64,000 nucleotides of DNA from Hydrangea macrophylla (Eukaryota; Streptophyta; Magnoliopsida; Cornales; Hydrangeaceae): positions 88,506,588 to 88,570,587 of the forward strand of contig CM066987.1 in the NCBI GenBank assembly GCA_033977485.1. Reading direction: 5' to 3'. The position numbers and the translations under genes are program-made. Shown here piece after piece: positions 11,401 to 23,805 of this stretch (the stretch's first letter is position 1; every line of letters starts with the position of its first letter). The notes under the pieces were generated by a model that was given only the letters and a program-made list of their open reading frames with translations, had not been told where the DNA came from and did no database searches.

Positions 11401-11779
11401 CTTCCTAACTCAAGAATGCTCAAGAATGGTGATTGGGTATATTGATGAGGAAGTATATAGAAAAATGGTGGAGGAAAACAAGATTAGAACTCACTTTGAT
11501 TGGAAAAAATGGAAGAAGAAGACTACTTCTTCTCTTTCTCTCTCTATATTTCCCTAGAGTTTCTTCCTAAGCTTTCTCTAAGCTTCCATGTCTCTCCTAA
11601 GATGGAAGTAAATGGCTTCTTTTATAGGCAAAGGAGGGGTGGTAAATGGAGTTTTAAAAAGTTTAAAATGGTCTCCCATTGGTCCAAAATAAGCTGGGAA
11701 TCAAAACTACGTCGTTTTGGTTTTTAATTAATCAAATTAGACCCCCAAAATAAATTACAAAAACACACTGTTCTGGAGG

Positions 11780-11845
11780 GGAGTGCCGCGGCGGCACTGG
11801 GCCTGTGCCGCGGCGGCAGTGTGCCAGTGCCGCGGCGGCACTGCT
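11780..11845. promoter_or_regulatory. Triple GC palindrome in LTR of B
   Basis: Three copies of a 14-17 base palindrome with core GTGCCGCGGCGGCAC in 66 bases, repeated at 23222-23287. It lies 160-220 bases upstream of the TATA box on the element's own strand and contains GCCGCC cores like the ERF-bound GCC box. A binding role is inference. Confidence 0.5.
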
Positions 11846-12362
11846 CCTCCTTCGTCCAGATAATGCTGTTTAGGCCCCCTGAAGTTCCGGTATTCGCGAA
11901 AAGGCCCTATTTCGTCCGAAATTCACAAAAAATGCATACGAACTCCAAATTGAGGTTGTGATATACCGTTGGAAAGGTAATGGAGTCTACTTTACATAAC
12001 AAATAGTTTGGGGATAGGTCACTTTGAAAAGTTTTGTGGTATTCGCGATAAAAGCTGATTTGATCGCCTTTTTCGCCTTTGGAAATTCATAATAAATTCG
12101 TTTTAAATCCAGAAATTATGTGCGATATACCGTTGGAAAGCTATTGACCTCTAGTATCCATGAAAAATATTTGAAAATTGTTTTGGCGCCCCGGTTCCAA
12201 AGTCGAATTTTGGTCAAACTGGTCAAACCTGGGATTCCCGGGAAGTTCTGGAAACCTCCAGGAGTTCCCGGGAGCTGATGTTTTCGCTCAATTTTCTTTT
12301 GGAACTTGTTTCAACACTTTTTTTTCATGTTTTAAAATGATTCTGGTGAATTCGGACGATTT

Positions 12363-12440
12363 TGGTCAAACTTGGTCAAACTTGGTCAAACCTGGTCAAA
12401 CCTTGGTCAAACCTAGTCAAACCTTGGTCAAACCAGTCAA
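12363..12440 (-). promoter_or_regulatory. W-box-like array, 3' LTR copy
   Basis: Eight TTGAC[C/T] cores in 78 bases on the minus (sense) strand, spaced 10-11 bases, with two more near 12214-12230. TTGAC[C/T] is the core bound by WRKY factors. The copy that could drive the element is at 23806-23883. Confidence 0.5.
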
Positions 12441-12732
12441 CGGGGACTTTCCGGGAGCTTCCGAGACTTCCGGGGGTCTCTGGGAGCTGACAATTTCATC
12501 CGATTTTTCTTTTAAAACTCATTTGAATACTTTTCTTACGACGTAGCATGTTTCCAGAGCTTTGGGACCAAATCTGGGAGTTTTATGGCTTTCAGGGGCA
12601 TTTTGGTCATTCTGAGCATTTTGAGAAATAGAACCAACTTCCAGGAGTCCTTTTGAGTCCTTTTTCGATCATTGTGAACCACCAAACTATGGGTCTCCTA
12701 AATCTGATAGCCGACAAAATGGGGTGTCTACA

Positions 12733-13683
12733 GTTTGCCCCTCTTTGGCATGAACTTGCGAGGCAACGCATGTCGCAAGCGAGTGCCAAAGCTTTGAAGA
12801 GACAGGACTTTTTGGAGGCTATAGATTTAGGATAAAAAGCATTGCAAAAATTGCAAGGATGCTGAGGTCAGTGCTGGTCGTGCTCTGCGTGAGCTGCCTA
12901 CGTATCCCAAGGGGAATCAGACCAGGATGTAGTTCAGGGCAAAAAGGAATAAATCACACATGCACATACACAACAATCAGGCGGATGCTATGCTATAAGA
13001 GTGATATGCAATGCATGGATGTGATATGAATTGTGTCATGAGTCCTATCATGCCTAGTGTTGTGACTCTAGTATGAGCAAGTGCTGTGGGGTGTGCCACT
13101 CCGAGTGGGTTGGTGTTCTGCTAGTGTTTGCGACTATGATGCGGTGGGTGACTCGGATAAGGACATCAAGATTTAGAAGTCTCTGGGTTTAGGGGCAAAC
13201 TTCTGGAATTTGGGAGGTGTGCTTTGCGAGCGAATGTAGTCAGATGTGGGGTCCCTGAGGATGACAACTAAGGATAACCCATAGGCGAGGGAGTTCAAGA
13301 TAACCGACAGTTTTATAATAACCAAAGTGAGGAGGCTCATGATAAGTGGGGTAGCTCACGGTAATGGACAGGTGAGATAACCGGAGTGAAGAGGCTCACG
13401 ATAAGTGAGGAAACTCATAATGACTGACAGGTGAGAAAGCTCATGATAATCAGTGGACACGGGTCCTTAAATTGTGAATAGACAGTGCTTACCAAGGGAA
13501 TCGGGGTGATTTGACTGCGGGTGATGTTTTGGCCGATCCTTATGATGACAAGTCCGGAGAATCGGTTCGGACTTCTGCTATCTTCCGCTGGGATGGTAGG
13601 GGACTCTCTGAGAATCTCTCTTCAATTCTTGACCTAAAACCAGGATCCATCTCTGAATCTCTCGTAGTTGGTCAGATTTTGTA
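12733..13683 (-). other. 3' end of B internal region with polypurine tract
   Basis: Minus-strand AAGAGGGGCAAAC abuts the LTR at 12733-12745 and matches the tract of A. About 160 bases upstream, 12892-12939 holds the shared GACCTGATTC...GATACGTAGG-type motif followed by GCAGCTCA. A has the same motif 170 bases from its 3' LTR. The rest is AG-rich with loose repeats of GATAACCGACAG at 13260-13450. Confidence 0.75.
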
Positions 13684-14508
13684 ATGCTCAATCCAAAAGA
13701 GCCGATTAGGGCCTATCGGTTTCTATCCTCGGGGGATGATGTAGGGTTCTCGGAGAATCTCTTTTGGCGCTCAATCCAAGGGGGCCGGTCAGGGCCTCCG
13801 GGAGCTGGTATCTATCGGTTTCTATCCTCGGGGGATGATGTAGGGTTCTCGGAGAATCTCTTTTGGTGCTCAATCCAAGGGGGCCGGTCAGGGCCTCCGG
13901 GAGCTGGTATCTATCGGTTTCTGTCCTCGGGGGATGATGTAGGGTTCTCGGAGAATCTCTTTTGGCGCTCAATCCAAGGGGGCCGGTCAGGGCCTCCAGG
14001 AGCTGGTATCTATCGGTTTCGGTCCTCGGGGGATGATGTAGGGTTCTCGGAGAATCTCTTTTGGCGCTCAATCCAAGGGGGCCGGTTAGGGCCTCCGGGA
14101 GCTGGTATCTATCGGTTTCTGTCCTCGGGGGATGATGTAGGGTTCTCGGAGAATCTCTTTTGGCGCTCAATCCAAGGGGGCCGGTCAGGGCCTCCGGGAG
14201 CTGGTATCTATCGGTTTCTGTCCTCGGGGGATGATGTAGGGTTCTCGGAGAATCTCTTTTGGCGCTCAATCCAAGGGGGCCGGTCAGGGCCTCCGGGAGC
14301 TGGTATCTATCGATTTCTGTCCTCGGGGGATGATGTAGGGTTCTCGGAGAATCTCTTTTGGCGCTCAATCCAAGAGGGCCGGTCAGGGCCTCCGGGAGCT
14401 GGTATCTATCAGTTTCTGTCCTCGGGGGATGATGTAGGGTTCTCGGAGAATCTCTTTTGGCTCTCAATCCAAGAGGGCCGGTCAGGGCCTCCGGGAGCTG
14501 AAGGATAA
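13684..14508. repeat. 99-bp tandem array in 3' region of B
   Basis: Eight nearly identical 99-base units from about 13714, with a decayed unit before. Because 99 is a multiple of three and the unit lacks stops, both strands stay open (274 and 253 codons) with a 33-residue repeat (plus: FLSSGDDVGFSENLFW; minus: RDSPRTLHHPPRTETDRY). Two long antisense frames, no domain and a non-coding position mean I do not call a gene. Arrays in the 3' region are typical of Ogre/Tat elements. Confidence 0.93.
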
Positions 14509-14594
14509 TGTACTCTGCTAGGAAGAAGGAAATATGTCTTTTAAATGGGAGTCAAGGTATCATTCTATTTGTGATAGAGATGATTTGCGGTGGT

Positions 14595-15350
14595 TTGACA
14601 CTGATGGAGAGTGATAATCAGTAGCAACTTATGGACTTATGTTGCATGAAGAAAGATGAAAGATCAACAGCCACTCATGGACTTATGTTGCTAGGAGAAA
14701 AGAAGATCATCAACAGCCACTCATGGGCTTATGTTGCATGAAGAAAGATGAAAGATCAACAGCCACTCATGGACTTATGTTGCAAGGAGAAAGGAAGATC
14801 ATCAACAACCACTCATGGACTTATGTTGCATGAAGAAAAACGGAAGATCAACAGCCACTCATGGACTTATGTTGCAAGGAGAAAGGAAGATCATCAACAG
14901 CCACTCATGGACTTATGTTGCATGAAGAAAGACGGAAGATCAACAGCCACTCATGGACTTATGTTGCAAGGAGAAAGGAAGATCATCAACAGCCACTCAT
15001 GGACTTATGTTGCATGAAGAAAGGAAGATCATCAACCGCCACTCATGGACTTATGTTGCATGAAGAAAGATGAAAGATCAACAGCCACTCATGGACTTAT
15101 GTTGCTAGGAGAGAGATGAAAGATCAACAGCCACTCATGGACTTATGTTGCTAGGAGAAAAGAAGATCATCAACAGCCACTCATGGACTTATGTTGCATG
15201 AAGAAAGATGAAAGATCAACAGCCACTCATGGACTTATGTTGCAAGGAGGAAGGAAGATCATCAACAGCCACTCATGGACTTATGTTGCATGAAGAAAGA
15301 CGGAAGATCAACAGCCACTCATGGACTTATGTTGCATGAAGAAAGATGAT
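14595..15350. repeat. 46-bp tandem array in 3' region of B
   Basis: About 16 copies of a 45-47 base unit with the constant core CACTCATGGACTTATGTTGC. Two variants (GCATGAAGAAAGA and GCAAGGAGAAAGG tails) often alternate, suggesting growth by two-unit steps. Short open frames inside are by-products. Confidence 0.92.
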
Positions 15351-17622
15351 TTAGCTTTTGGCAGTTTGAAAAAGGATGAAATCTTCCCCAAGTTTTGACG
15401 CTTTTTATGCTGATGCCTTGACCGGTGCAGTAATGGTGTTTGGTACTCCTGCTTGTATTGGCATGCTCTTTATAACTTGATTTGAAAATTTTATTAGTCA
15501 CTGTTGATTTACACATTTGAGACTACAACAGACTCAAAAACTTGACAGACATTGACGCACGAGGACGACACATTTGACACCAAAATGAAACAAGGTTGAC
15601 TTGCCAAAACTTAATGTGCTTTTGTCATAAATGATGTACCATTTCTCTTTTGTGTTTACTTCTCTCCTTAACGTGGCATCACTTTGATGGTGAATCTTAT
15701 TTTGAAAATTCCTCCCTACTGATCTAATCAATTTCTTTGCTTCTCCCAAGATGTGCTTTGAATTAGTGCCTTAGCTTATGGAATAAAATATGCTCCATTT
15801 CCAATCTGTTCAAGACAATGCTTGTGACTTGAAGGCTTATAGGGATTGGGTGGCAAACGAAGTTTTGCCCCTAGTTTGAAGGGCATGAAGTGGGATCGAT
15901 AGGCAAACGAGGTAAATGACCGAAGTTTGCCCCTAGTTTGGAGGAAGGTTCATTGGAGGTTTTGGGCAAACGAGGTAGGTGACCGAAGTTTGCCCCTTGT
16001 ATGAAGGGTGGATAGTAAAAGTCAGGCAAACGAGGCGGGTAGCCGAAGTTTGCCCCTAGTGTGGAAGGTGATTTTCTGGCTTGAGGCAAGGACCGTGACT
16101 TTAATCTCTCAAATGCTCATAACTTTTGCCTAGGCACCAGTGAGGTAACCTAGCGAGCTCTTTTCTCTCTTTTATTATTGCTCACCTTGGATTTAGCTCT
16201 AATTTTTGCCTAGGCGTCCTTTTGGATTTTCGTCCTAGCGAGCCATCCTTCTTTTCTTTTTGAAAGTCTGCCTACGTACCCCCAAGCGGGGATCAGGTCC
16301 AACGTAGTTCGGGGCATGGTTGGAAAGAAGCGGGTTGATTTTTAGGTAGGTGGGGCGACCGAACCGTTGTGGTTGCCTACGTATCCCCGAGTGGGAATCA
16401 GGTCGAGCGTAGTTCAAGGCAAGGCTTGAAATAGGGGGTTTGAGGTATGAGTGTTTTTCAAACCAATCGTCAAAGAAGTTCAAACTTGAGCCACTTATGG
16501 TAGCTTTGAATAAAAGGATTCAGTTTCAATCTCCCTTTCTTTTCTTTTTCTTTTTCTTTTTGTTTTGTTTTGAGGATTGATCCTTTTCACTTTCGCCTAG
16601 CCAGTCTTTTTAATGTAGTCAATTCTTGTGAGATCTTTCAATTGCAATCTCAGAATTCCAAAATGTGCATGCCAGCTCTCGAAATTTATTTGTGGTCATT
16701 CCGCGCCTTTTGAATTGTGATCTTGGCACGTTCTTAAGATGTATCTTGAAGCGTATGATTCTCTCATTTGTTTCATCAAAATTTTCTCCAACAATTTGAC
16801 TGGCTAGGGTCGGATTTTGGAAATCAACACCTTTTTCAGCTCTAACTTTTGCCTAGGTGCCCTTTCGGGTTTTCAACCTAGCGAGCTTTTTCTCTTCTTT
16901 TCTTTTCTTCTTTTTTTTTTTTTTTTTGATTTTGAAAGTGGAGATGAAACTTACTGAAATGTTTGGCTACCGTCAAGGGCTAAGTTTGCATTGCTTTCAA
17001 TCGGACAGATTGCATGGCTCCCAATTGGATTGGGCTTAAGGCTTCGAAATGGTGGGAAAGGGTGTTGGGCAAGCCCCAAGTCAGTTCCAAGCATGTCTTT
17101 TTGAGATTTGAGCAGAAGCATCTTTAAATTCTTAAAGTAAGACTATTCAATTCCCAACTCTTCTTCAGTGTCAGCGCAAAATTGACTTTGACCTTTCAGG
17201 ATTTTCTGTTTGAGTTAAAAAAAGAAAACTATTTTTTTAGCATAGTAATATCCATGGTAATTTGAAAAGTGACACTTCAGTTCAACGATTCATGCATCTA
17301 TGATTGGGCACATCAGATTAGGCAAAATGAGACTTCATTCCATCAGTAGAGAAGGATTACAGACTCATTGATGACAGACGGACTCGACCACAAGACTAAA
17401 CTTGAAATAGACAAAACACACAACAGACTCGATTGGACTCGACCCGGTTTCAAATGGAATGTCACAGTGACTCACTTATTCTTTTTCTTTTTTTATTTTT
17501 TTCTGGAGAGCATCTTCATTTAGTTCTCTAGCAAGAGTTCCAAACACCATCACTTCACCGGTACAGGTTCAACATTCATGGGCCTCAGCAAAGGGGATCA
17601 TTCAAATAGGTAAGCCAGGGGC
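15351..17622 (-). other. 3' non-coding region of B with conserved motifs
   Basis: No protein signature. It holds four copies of a roughly 60-base unit with GGGGCAAAC (15862-16063, minus), and two copies of the GACCTGATTC...GGATACGTAGG motif (16270-16312, 16374-16419). It also holds three copies of a GCTCGCTAGG...GCCTAGGC motif (16115-16160, 16192-16232, 16840-16872) and T-rich tracts near 16540 and 16900. All three motifs occur in the matching part of A. The part just after gag (17300-17480) also resembles A 26215-26400. Confidence 0.7.
15862..16063 (-). repeat. Four-copy 60-bp repeat with PPT-like GGGGCAAAC
   Basis: Units at 15862, 15925, 15988 and 16048 share minus-strand AACTAGGGGCAAACTTCGG. 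The core GGGGCAAAC equals the end of the element's real polypurine tract at 12733. Confidence 0.8.
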
Positions 17623-18189
17623 TTAGGTGACACGGGGTTGAATGGGTGGTGGCTCAATGATGTTTTGGTCGATGAGGTCCTGGATATCATGGCGGAGACG
17701 TATGCACTGGTCGGTGTCATGGCCTGGGCCTTGGTGGTAGGCACACCATCTAGACAGGTCACAGTTAGGTGGTGGGAGATCGGCACGAGGCTGAAGGAGT
17801 TGGAGGTGTCCTTTTTTTAGCAGACGGCCTAAGGCTATGGAGGGGGAGATATCTAGTTTGGCAAAGGTACGGGGTTGCTTTTTCTGGTAAGGGCAACTAG
17901 TGGTTTGGTTGGAGGATTGGTATGGCCGATGAGGGTATGCCATGGGTTGGCTGCGCAGGGCGTTGACATCCGGGGAGTGTCGGGAGCATTTAGGCCTCTT
18001 GGACTGGTGTTGGGGTTCATCATTCTTGAACTTTTCTTCTATGATGGCATCCTCAATTCTGGTCCCCATTTCAAGCAGTTCTTTGCTAATGCTCCGTGCC
18101 ATCTTCTCAAATCGACTCACCCTTAAACTCAACTGTTCAACAGTGGTTTGAAGCTTGTTCACTTTCTCTTCCAGAGCTTTGTAGGCCAT
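17623..18189 (-). CDS. Short gag-like protein of B (coiled coil plus zinc knuckle)
   Basis: 188 codons, intact. Residues 1-45 (ALEEKVNKLQTTVEQLSLRV) have heptad spacing expected of a coiled coil. The middle is Pro/Gln/Ser-rich. Residues about 118-180 hold the conserved C-terminal gag segment of Tat/Ogre elements, with the knuckle WCAYHQGPGHDTDQC and then RLRHDIQDLIDQ. The capsid domain normally found between is missing, as in the A protein at 25215, so the short form seems inherited. The start is the Met at 18189; a TAG lies eight codons upstream, whereas A stays open there. The likely role is binding element RNA; assembly would need a full-length gag from elsewhere. Confidence 0.75.
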   Translation of the reverse strand: MAYKALEEKVNKLQTTVEQLSLRVSRFEKMARSISKELLEMGTRIEDAIIEEKFKNDEPQHQSKRPKCSRHSPDVNALRSQPMAYPHRPYQSSNQTTSCPYQKKQPRTFAKLDISPSIALGRLLKKGHLQLLQPRADLPPPNCDLSRWCAYHQGPGHDTDQCIRLRHDIQDLIDQNIIEPPPIQPRVT

Positions 18190-19915
18190 TGGTGGATCGA
18201 TGATGGTCTAGCCCTCGATTAAGATAGTGAATTCTGGGAGGTATAAAGGTGCGTTTACCCGGGGCTATGATTTTTCTGCAAATAGAAGTAAAAGTCCAAA
18301 TTAGCGGAGGCGCGAAACACTTCTTATGGACTCCTATCAGGGAGAGATGATCAGAGTTTTGAAGGATTTAATGATGCAAATCGAGGTTACAGTAAGTATA
18401 CGACTTCTGTACAACGATTTAGATGGGTGGGGATGATGATACGTATGTATTCGATGTGTAGAGACTGACATGTGTGAGACTGATAAGATGTGTGTGCATG
18501 TAGACTGACACAAATTGTGTATGTATATGAGACAAGCATGCGAATGCAAGCCCTAACTATATGATGCTCCTATTTCTAACAGATAGCAGCTAAACAAATA
18601 AGGTCCTAGCCATACAGAGTGTGCTAACCTTACTTTCCAGTGTAATCACCAAGGGACAATAGGGATTTCCGGGATGCAGAGTTTCTGGGAGAAATAGGGA
18701 TTTGGAAGATTCGAAGAAATTTCTAGAAGTCATTTGAGTTTCTAGGAGAAATAGGAATTTCTGGTTGATTTGGACTGAGCTTCTAGGAGAAATTGGGAAA
18801 TCAGAATTTCTGGGAAAAATTGGTACATCTAGGCATTTTTAGGAAGTTTGGATAGAGTTGTTGGAATTTTTGGGAAATCTTGGAGATTTGGATAGAGCTT
18901 ATGGGAAAACATGAAAACTCGGGTAAGTTGGACAGAGTTTCTGGGAGAAACAAGTATACCGGAATTTCTGGGAGAAATTGAGATTTCTGGGTAATCCGAG
19001 AAATTTGGACAGAGCTTCTGGGAAAATAGGTATAACTGGGTAAGTCGGACATAGTTTCTAGGAGAAACAAGTATATCGGAGTTTCTAAGAAAAATTGAGG
19101 TTTTTGAGTATTCTGGGGGAAGCAAGAATATCTGGGGGGACATAAGTATATCGGAGTTTCTAGAAGAAATTGAGATTTCTGGGTAATCTGGGGAGAAATA
19201 GGGATTTCTAGGAAATTTGGGTGATTTGGACAGAGTTTCTGGGAGAAACAGGGATATCCTGATGAGTTGGGTAGAGTTTCTGGAAGAAATAGGAATATAC
19301 GACGGGAATAGGTGATGATGATGATCATACTGTCTAGCAAGTTTTCATACTCCTATGTCTCAGGATCAACAAACAAGGTTTGCGGTGTATATCTTTGTGA
19401 GCATGGAGCAGACATCCTTATCATGGTACCTAGGCAAGTCAACTCAATGTGATCACATATGAGTGATTGCCTTGGGAATCATAAGAAAGAGGTTCTATTC
19501 TATGCCACATAAGCGTCTACACCGCGCAGGTAATCCCGCCAGGGCATACAGCAGTTATAACACATTGTCCTATCTGAAAAGATAAATGAACAGTCCTACG
19601 AAAGGTTCTATAGGAATCTATATGCAAAGGCTGGGTTTAGTCAAAGAGGGTCCGTTGACGAGAGTTCCAATATACCGTCGGAGAGACAGTACGGAGGTTT
19701 TTTACTCTTTTTGATATACCTTGGAAGGTACAGTATCAACGGTGACTTGTGCCCTGGCACAGCAAGACCTGAACAATGTCAGCGCCGCGTTTCAGACACA
19801 GTCGGAGGGGGGGAAATGCAAGAGTGCAATGCGGTGAACCAAACACAGTAAAAAGATGATTTTAAGGATGCTTCTTATGAGTCAAACCTCTGTATTATTT
19901 TGTTTTAAAATAAAA
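18190..19915 (-). other. Leader of B with irregular repeat
   Basis: From the primer site leftward: a non-coding leader with the A-like block at 19597-19654. Then 18660-19300 has about 15 irregular copies of TTTCTGGGAGAAA, a 5-base-arm palindrome, every 25-60 bases. Then AT-rich sequence runs to the gag start. The open frames at 18801-19340 (minus) read this repeat and look spurious. Confidence 0.7.
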
Positions 19916-19934
19916 ATCCCCAGCAGAGTCGCCA
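19916..19934 (-). other. Primer binding site of B
   Basis: The minus strand reads TGGCGACTCTGCTGGGGA three bases after the 5' LTR end, identical to the first 18 bases of the A site. It sets the orientation of B. Confidence 0.85.
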
Positions 19935-22900
19935 GATTGTAGACACGCGGAATCGGACCACTTCTCTCTCTTGTTTGAGATTGTTTTGAAAAGGAATTTG
20001 AATCAGAGAAAGAAAATGAAAGGTCTGTTGAAAACAGATACAGAGTCGCCACTTGGTCTTTAAGGAACCAAGAAACCTAATTTTGACTCACCCAAACGAA
20101 TAAAGGGCACCGGCCCTTCACAACCAAAGAACTTGGTTCGGGGTTTTGGTACGAGAGAGGAAGGAGCCTTTGTCACGACTAAAACACCCTCAACTCGCCC
20201 CGTCTTTCGACGGGCCTCAATTAGCATCCAAATAATCATCTTATACTATGTATGGTTCGACAATTAATACTATGATAGTATATTACATCACATAAGAAAA
20301 TTTGAAATGGAAGATCTAAAGATAAGATATCATTCATAAGATCTAAGCCAATTATCATACAATGTAAAGTGAAAGATCACACAAATAAACCTAGGAAAAA
20401 TCGTCTAATCATATATCAAATAATCAAGACTTCCTAATCTAAAAAGGGGGACATGAATTGTTCTTGAAACAAATAATCAAAGAAATCAAAATATGCTTAG
20501 CAAGCTAGTATGATGTATGTTATTCTTTGAGAAAAGAAGATCTTCTCAATCCCCGGGACGGATGAGAAAGGACGATTAGATCGAGGGGAAGCATGAACGT
20601 GTGATCATGATCATTCCTTATAATCTTCTTAGATTAAGAGTTACAAAAACCCCAAATCTTGCATGAATGCAATGCATGTATCTAAAATGTGCCAAGGTTG
20701 TAGTGTGCTTTGTGTTCATGGCTTCCTAGAATGACTTAGAAGTCTATAATGTGTATGAATGGATGAATGAAATCAACATGAGATATGTACAAATGTAGTA
20801 TGAACTACCTCCTAGGATATGAACTAATTTGGAATGCATATAAGCATCAAATCAAAGAATGAAAGTTAAGATGTGCTTGCTGTGAATAGTGTACAGAACA
20901 GTAGCATGATCTTTTAGAATTTGAAAAGAGGGGTTAGGAATGTTTTCATTGCACGATTTTTTATGGAGATGTTCCTTATTGTGTCTAGAACACAACCCAA
21001 AAGGCCAATATTGAATAGCTATCACAGATTGAGAGAAATCATATAAACAATGAAGGTCACTCAGAAACAGAGTCCGTACCGTCGACTGAAATGTTGAAAA
21101 ATCTTAGAAAATGAAAACGAATGATCTAGAGGCCCATTTTATACAGAACGTTCCCTAAGACATTGAAGTTTAAGGGAAAAATAAGTTAGGACCACCCCTT
21201 TTGGAAAAGTTTTTCTGGAAAACAAGTTGAAGGTGGACCTAGCTGCTGTGACATCAAAAATAGAATGTCTAGAGAAAATGTTTGGATCCAAATGGACCAT
21301 TTTCAAGTATTTTCAAGTCAAGCCAAAAATCATGGGTGTTCTCTAATGAGTTAGGAAGACTTTCCAAGTGGTCTTACATTCATACATTGAGTATTGAACT
21401 CAAAATAATTTCTTGAAGTTAAATGACTCACTGTTTTGAGGGTTTTGAGAAAAACAAGGTTTATTTCTTGAAATCAAAATGAGGGGTTTAAGAGGGGGTT
21501 TTGAAATGAGGATTTTGAAAGTATACTTCCAGACCTTGGATGAATATTCTAACCACTTGGAATATCAATTCCTAACTTATTTCAAGAACTTCCCAAGTAT
21601 TTGCAAACCATGGTTTTATTTGGAAACCAAACTCAAGAATCTATGGGAGTATGATACATGAGAGGATAGATGATACATGATATGATATTGCATGATAAAA
21701 GTGGTAAAGAACATGTTCATGGGACATGGGTTCATCTAGATACAAGAGAGTGTTGCATCAAAGTGTGAAAGTCAAAAAATTGAAATGCTGTGAATAGTGG
21801 ACAGACTGTATGCATTACATTGTAACATTATAATGGGTGGTCAAACATGCCTAGGAAAATGTGAGAAAAATCAGAGATCATCCTCATTATGTCTAGAAAA
21901 TTACCCAAAAAGCCAAACCTCAATAGCTATCACAGATTAAAAGACAAAAATCAGAATGTACACATGACTCAGAAACAAAAACTGCACTGTTGACTGATTT
22001 TGTATGATTTTTCATAAATCAAAGAAAGGGTTTATGACGACCCATTATACACCAAAAGTTTCCTAAGACACCCAAGTTTCATAAAAGAATAGAAAAGATA
22101 TATGTACAGTGACGAAAATATCCATAATAAGTGCAAGAAGTTGGGTGAACATTCTGTGAGAACAGAGGCAGATTATGAATATTAACTTCTCACATCCAAA
22201 ACAAATACTTTCATATCTCTATAATTGATGGAAAAAATCAGAGACAAACTATGATGTCTTAGGAAGATTTTACAAGTGGTTTCATCATCATAACTCAAGT
22301 ATTTAATTCAAAACAAATCTTTGAATCTGAACAGCTCACTGTTTTGGATCATTCTTGAAGAAAATGGATTTGGGTTTTGAAATAGAGTTTGAGTTCTTGA
22401 TTGGGGGTTTTGAAATAGATGTTCAAAGCATGAACTTAAACTCTTGAGATGACCATGTGACCACTTAGAACCTCATCCAACCTTGAATCATCAAAGAACT
22501 CCCAATATTATTGGAGAGATTCATTTTTATTTTGAACATAACTTCAATACATTTCAAGAACATCTTGAAAGTATTGAGGTTATGATCATCATCTATCAAA
22601 CATGTTTTTGAGGTCAAGAGCTACTATCCATAAGGATTCACTCACCCCAAACTTCATGTCATCACTTAGATGATGATGAACTAGTAAGTAAATAAAGAAA
22701 ATAAAAAGAAATGAGATTAAGAAGAGATGAACATAATATGAACAAGCAAGTAAATAACAATCAATAGATGATAATCAATATGATTTTGGACTTGTAGCTT
22801 GGTGTTTCACTCATAGATTTTGACATTTGGACATGGAAGTAGCTTCCTAACTCAAGAATGCTCAAGAATGGTGATTGGGTATATTGATGAGGAAGTATAT

Positions 22901-23060
22901 AGAAAAATGGTGGAGGAAAACAAGATTAGAACTCACTTTGATTGGAAAAAATGGAAGAAGAAGACTACTTCTTCTCTTTCTCTCTCTATATTTCCCTAGA
23001 GTTTCTTCCTAAGCTTTCTCTAAGCTTCCATGTCTCTCCTAAGATGGAAGTAAATGGCTT

Positions 23061-23068
23061 CTTTTATA
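23061..23068 (-). promoter_or_regulatory. TATA box of B
   Basis: TATAAAAG on the minus strand, about 1.1 kb from the U3 end. It matches the TATA octamer of A and lies downstream of the GC palindromes. Confidence 0.6.
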
Positions 23069-23805
23069 GGCAAAGGAGGGGTGGTAAATGGAGTTTTAAA
23101 AAGTTTAAAATGGTCTCCCATTGGTCCAAAATAAGCTGGGAATCAAAACTACGTCGTTTTGGTTTTTAATTAATCAAATTAGACCCCCAAAATAAATTAC
23201 AAAAACACACTGTTCTGGAGGGGAGTGCCGCGGCGGCACTGGGCCTGTGCCGCGGCGGCAGTGTGCCAGTGCCGCGGCGGCACTGCTCCTCCTTCGTCCA
23301 GATAATGCTGTTTAGGCCCCCTGAAGTTCCGGTATTCGCGAAAAGGCCCTATTTCGTCCGAAATTCACAAAAAATGCATACGAACTCCAAATTGAGGTTG
23401 TGATATACCGTTGGAAAGGTAATGGAGTCTACTTTACATAACAAATAGTTTGGGGATAGGTCACTTTGAAAAGTTTTGTGGTATTCGCGATAAAAGCTGA
23501 TTTGATCGCCTTTTTCGCCTTTGGAAATTCATAATAAATTCGTTTTAAATCCAGAAATTATGTGCGATATACCGTTGGAAAGCTATTGACCTCTAGTATC
23601 CATGAAAAATATTTGAAAATTGTTTTGGCGCCCCGGTTCCAAAGTCGAATTTTGGTCAAACTGGTCAAACCTGGGATTCCCGGGAAGTTCTGGAAACCTC
23701 CAGGAGTTCCCGGGAGCTGATGTTTTCGCTCAATTTTCTTTTGGAACTTGTTTCAACACTTTTTTTTCATGTTTTAAAATGATTCTGGTGAATTCGGACG
23801 ATTTT

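Larger units (their letters stand above)
8496..12732 (-). repeat. 3' LTR of B
   Basis: Essentially identical to 19938-24174. Minus-strand features are a TTGACC array (12363-12440), a triple GC palindrome (11780-11845) and TATAAAAG at 11619-11626. Near the end, at 8599-8609, is an 11-base copy of the primer-site start. Open frames of 60, 75 and 122 codons on the plus strand recur unchanged in the other LTR only because the LTRs are young; they show no protein features. Confidence 0.95.

Noticed and set aside
10037..12546. Open frames of 60, 75 and 122 codons repeated at 21479-23988
   Set aside because: Their duplication only reflects the two young LTRs of B. The 122-codon frame reads the GGTCAAAC array; none has protein features.
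13684..14508. Long repeat-protein gene with 33-residue repeats (either strand)
   Set aside because: The unit is 99 bp without stops, so both strands are open. It lies in the 3' non-coding part of element B next to another array, and no domain is recognisable.
14748..15073. Small proteins with repeated WTYVARRKE or MDLCC
   Set aside because: They are translations of the 46-bp tandem array in unrelated frames.
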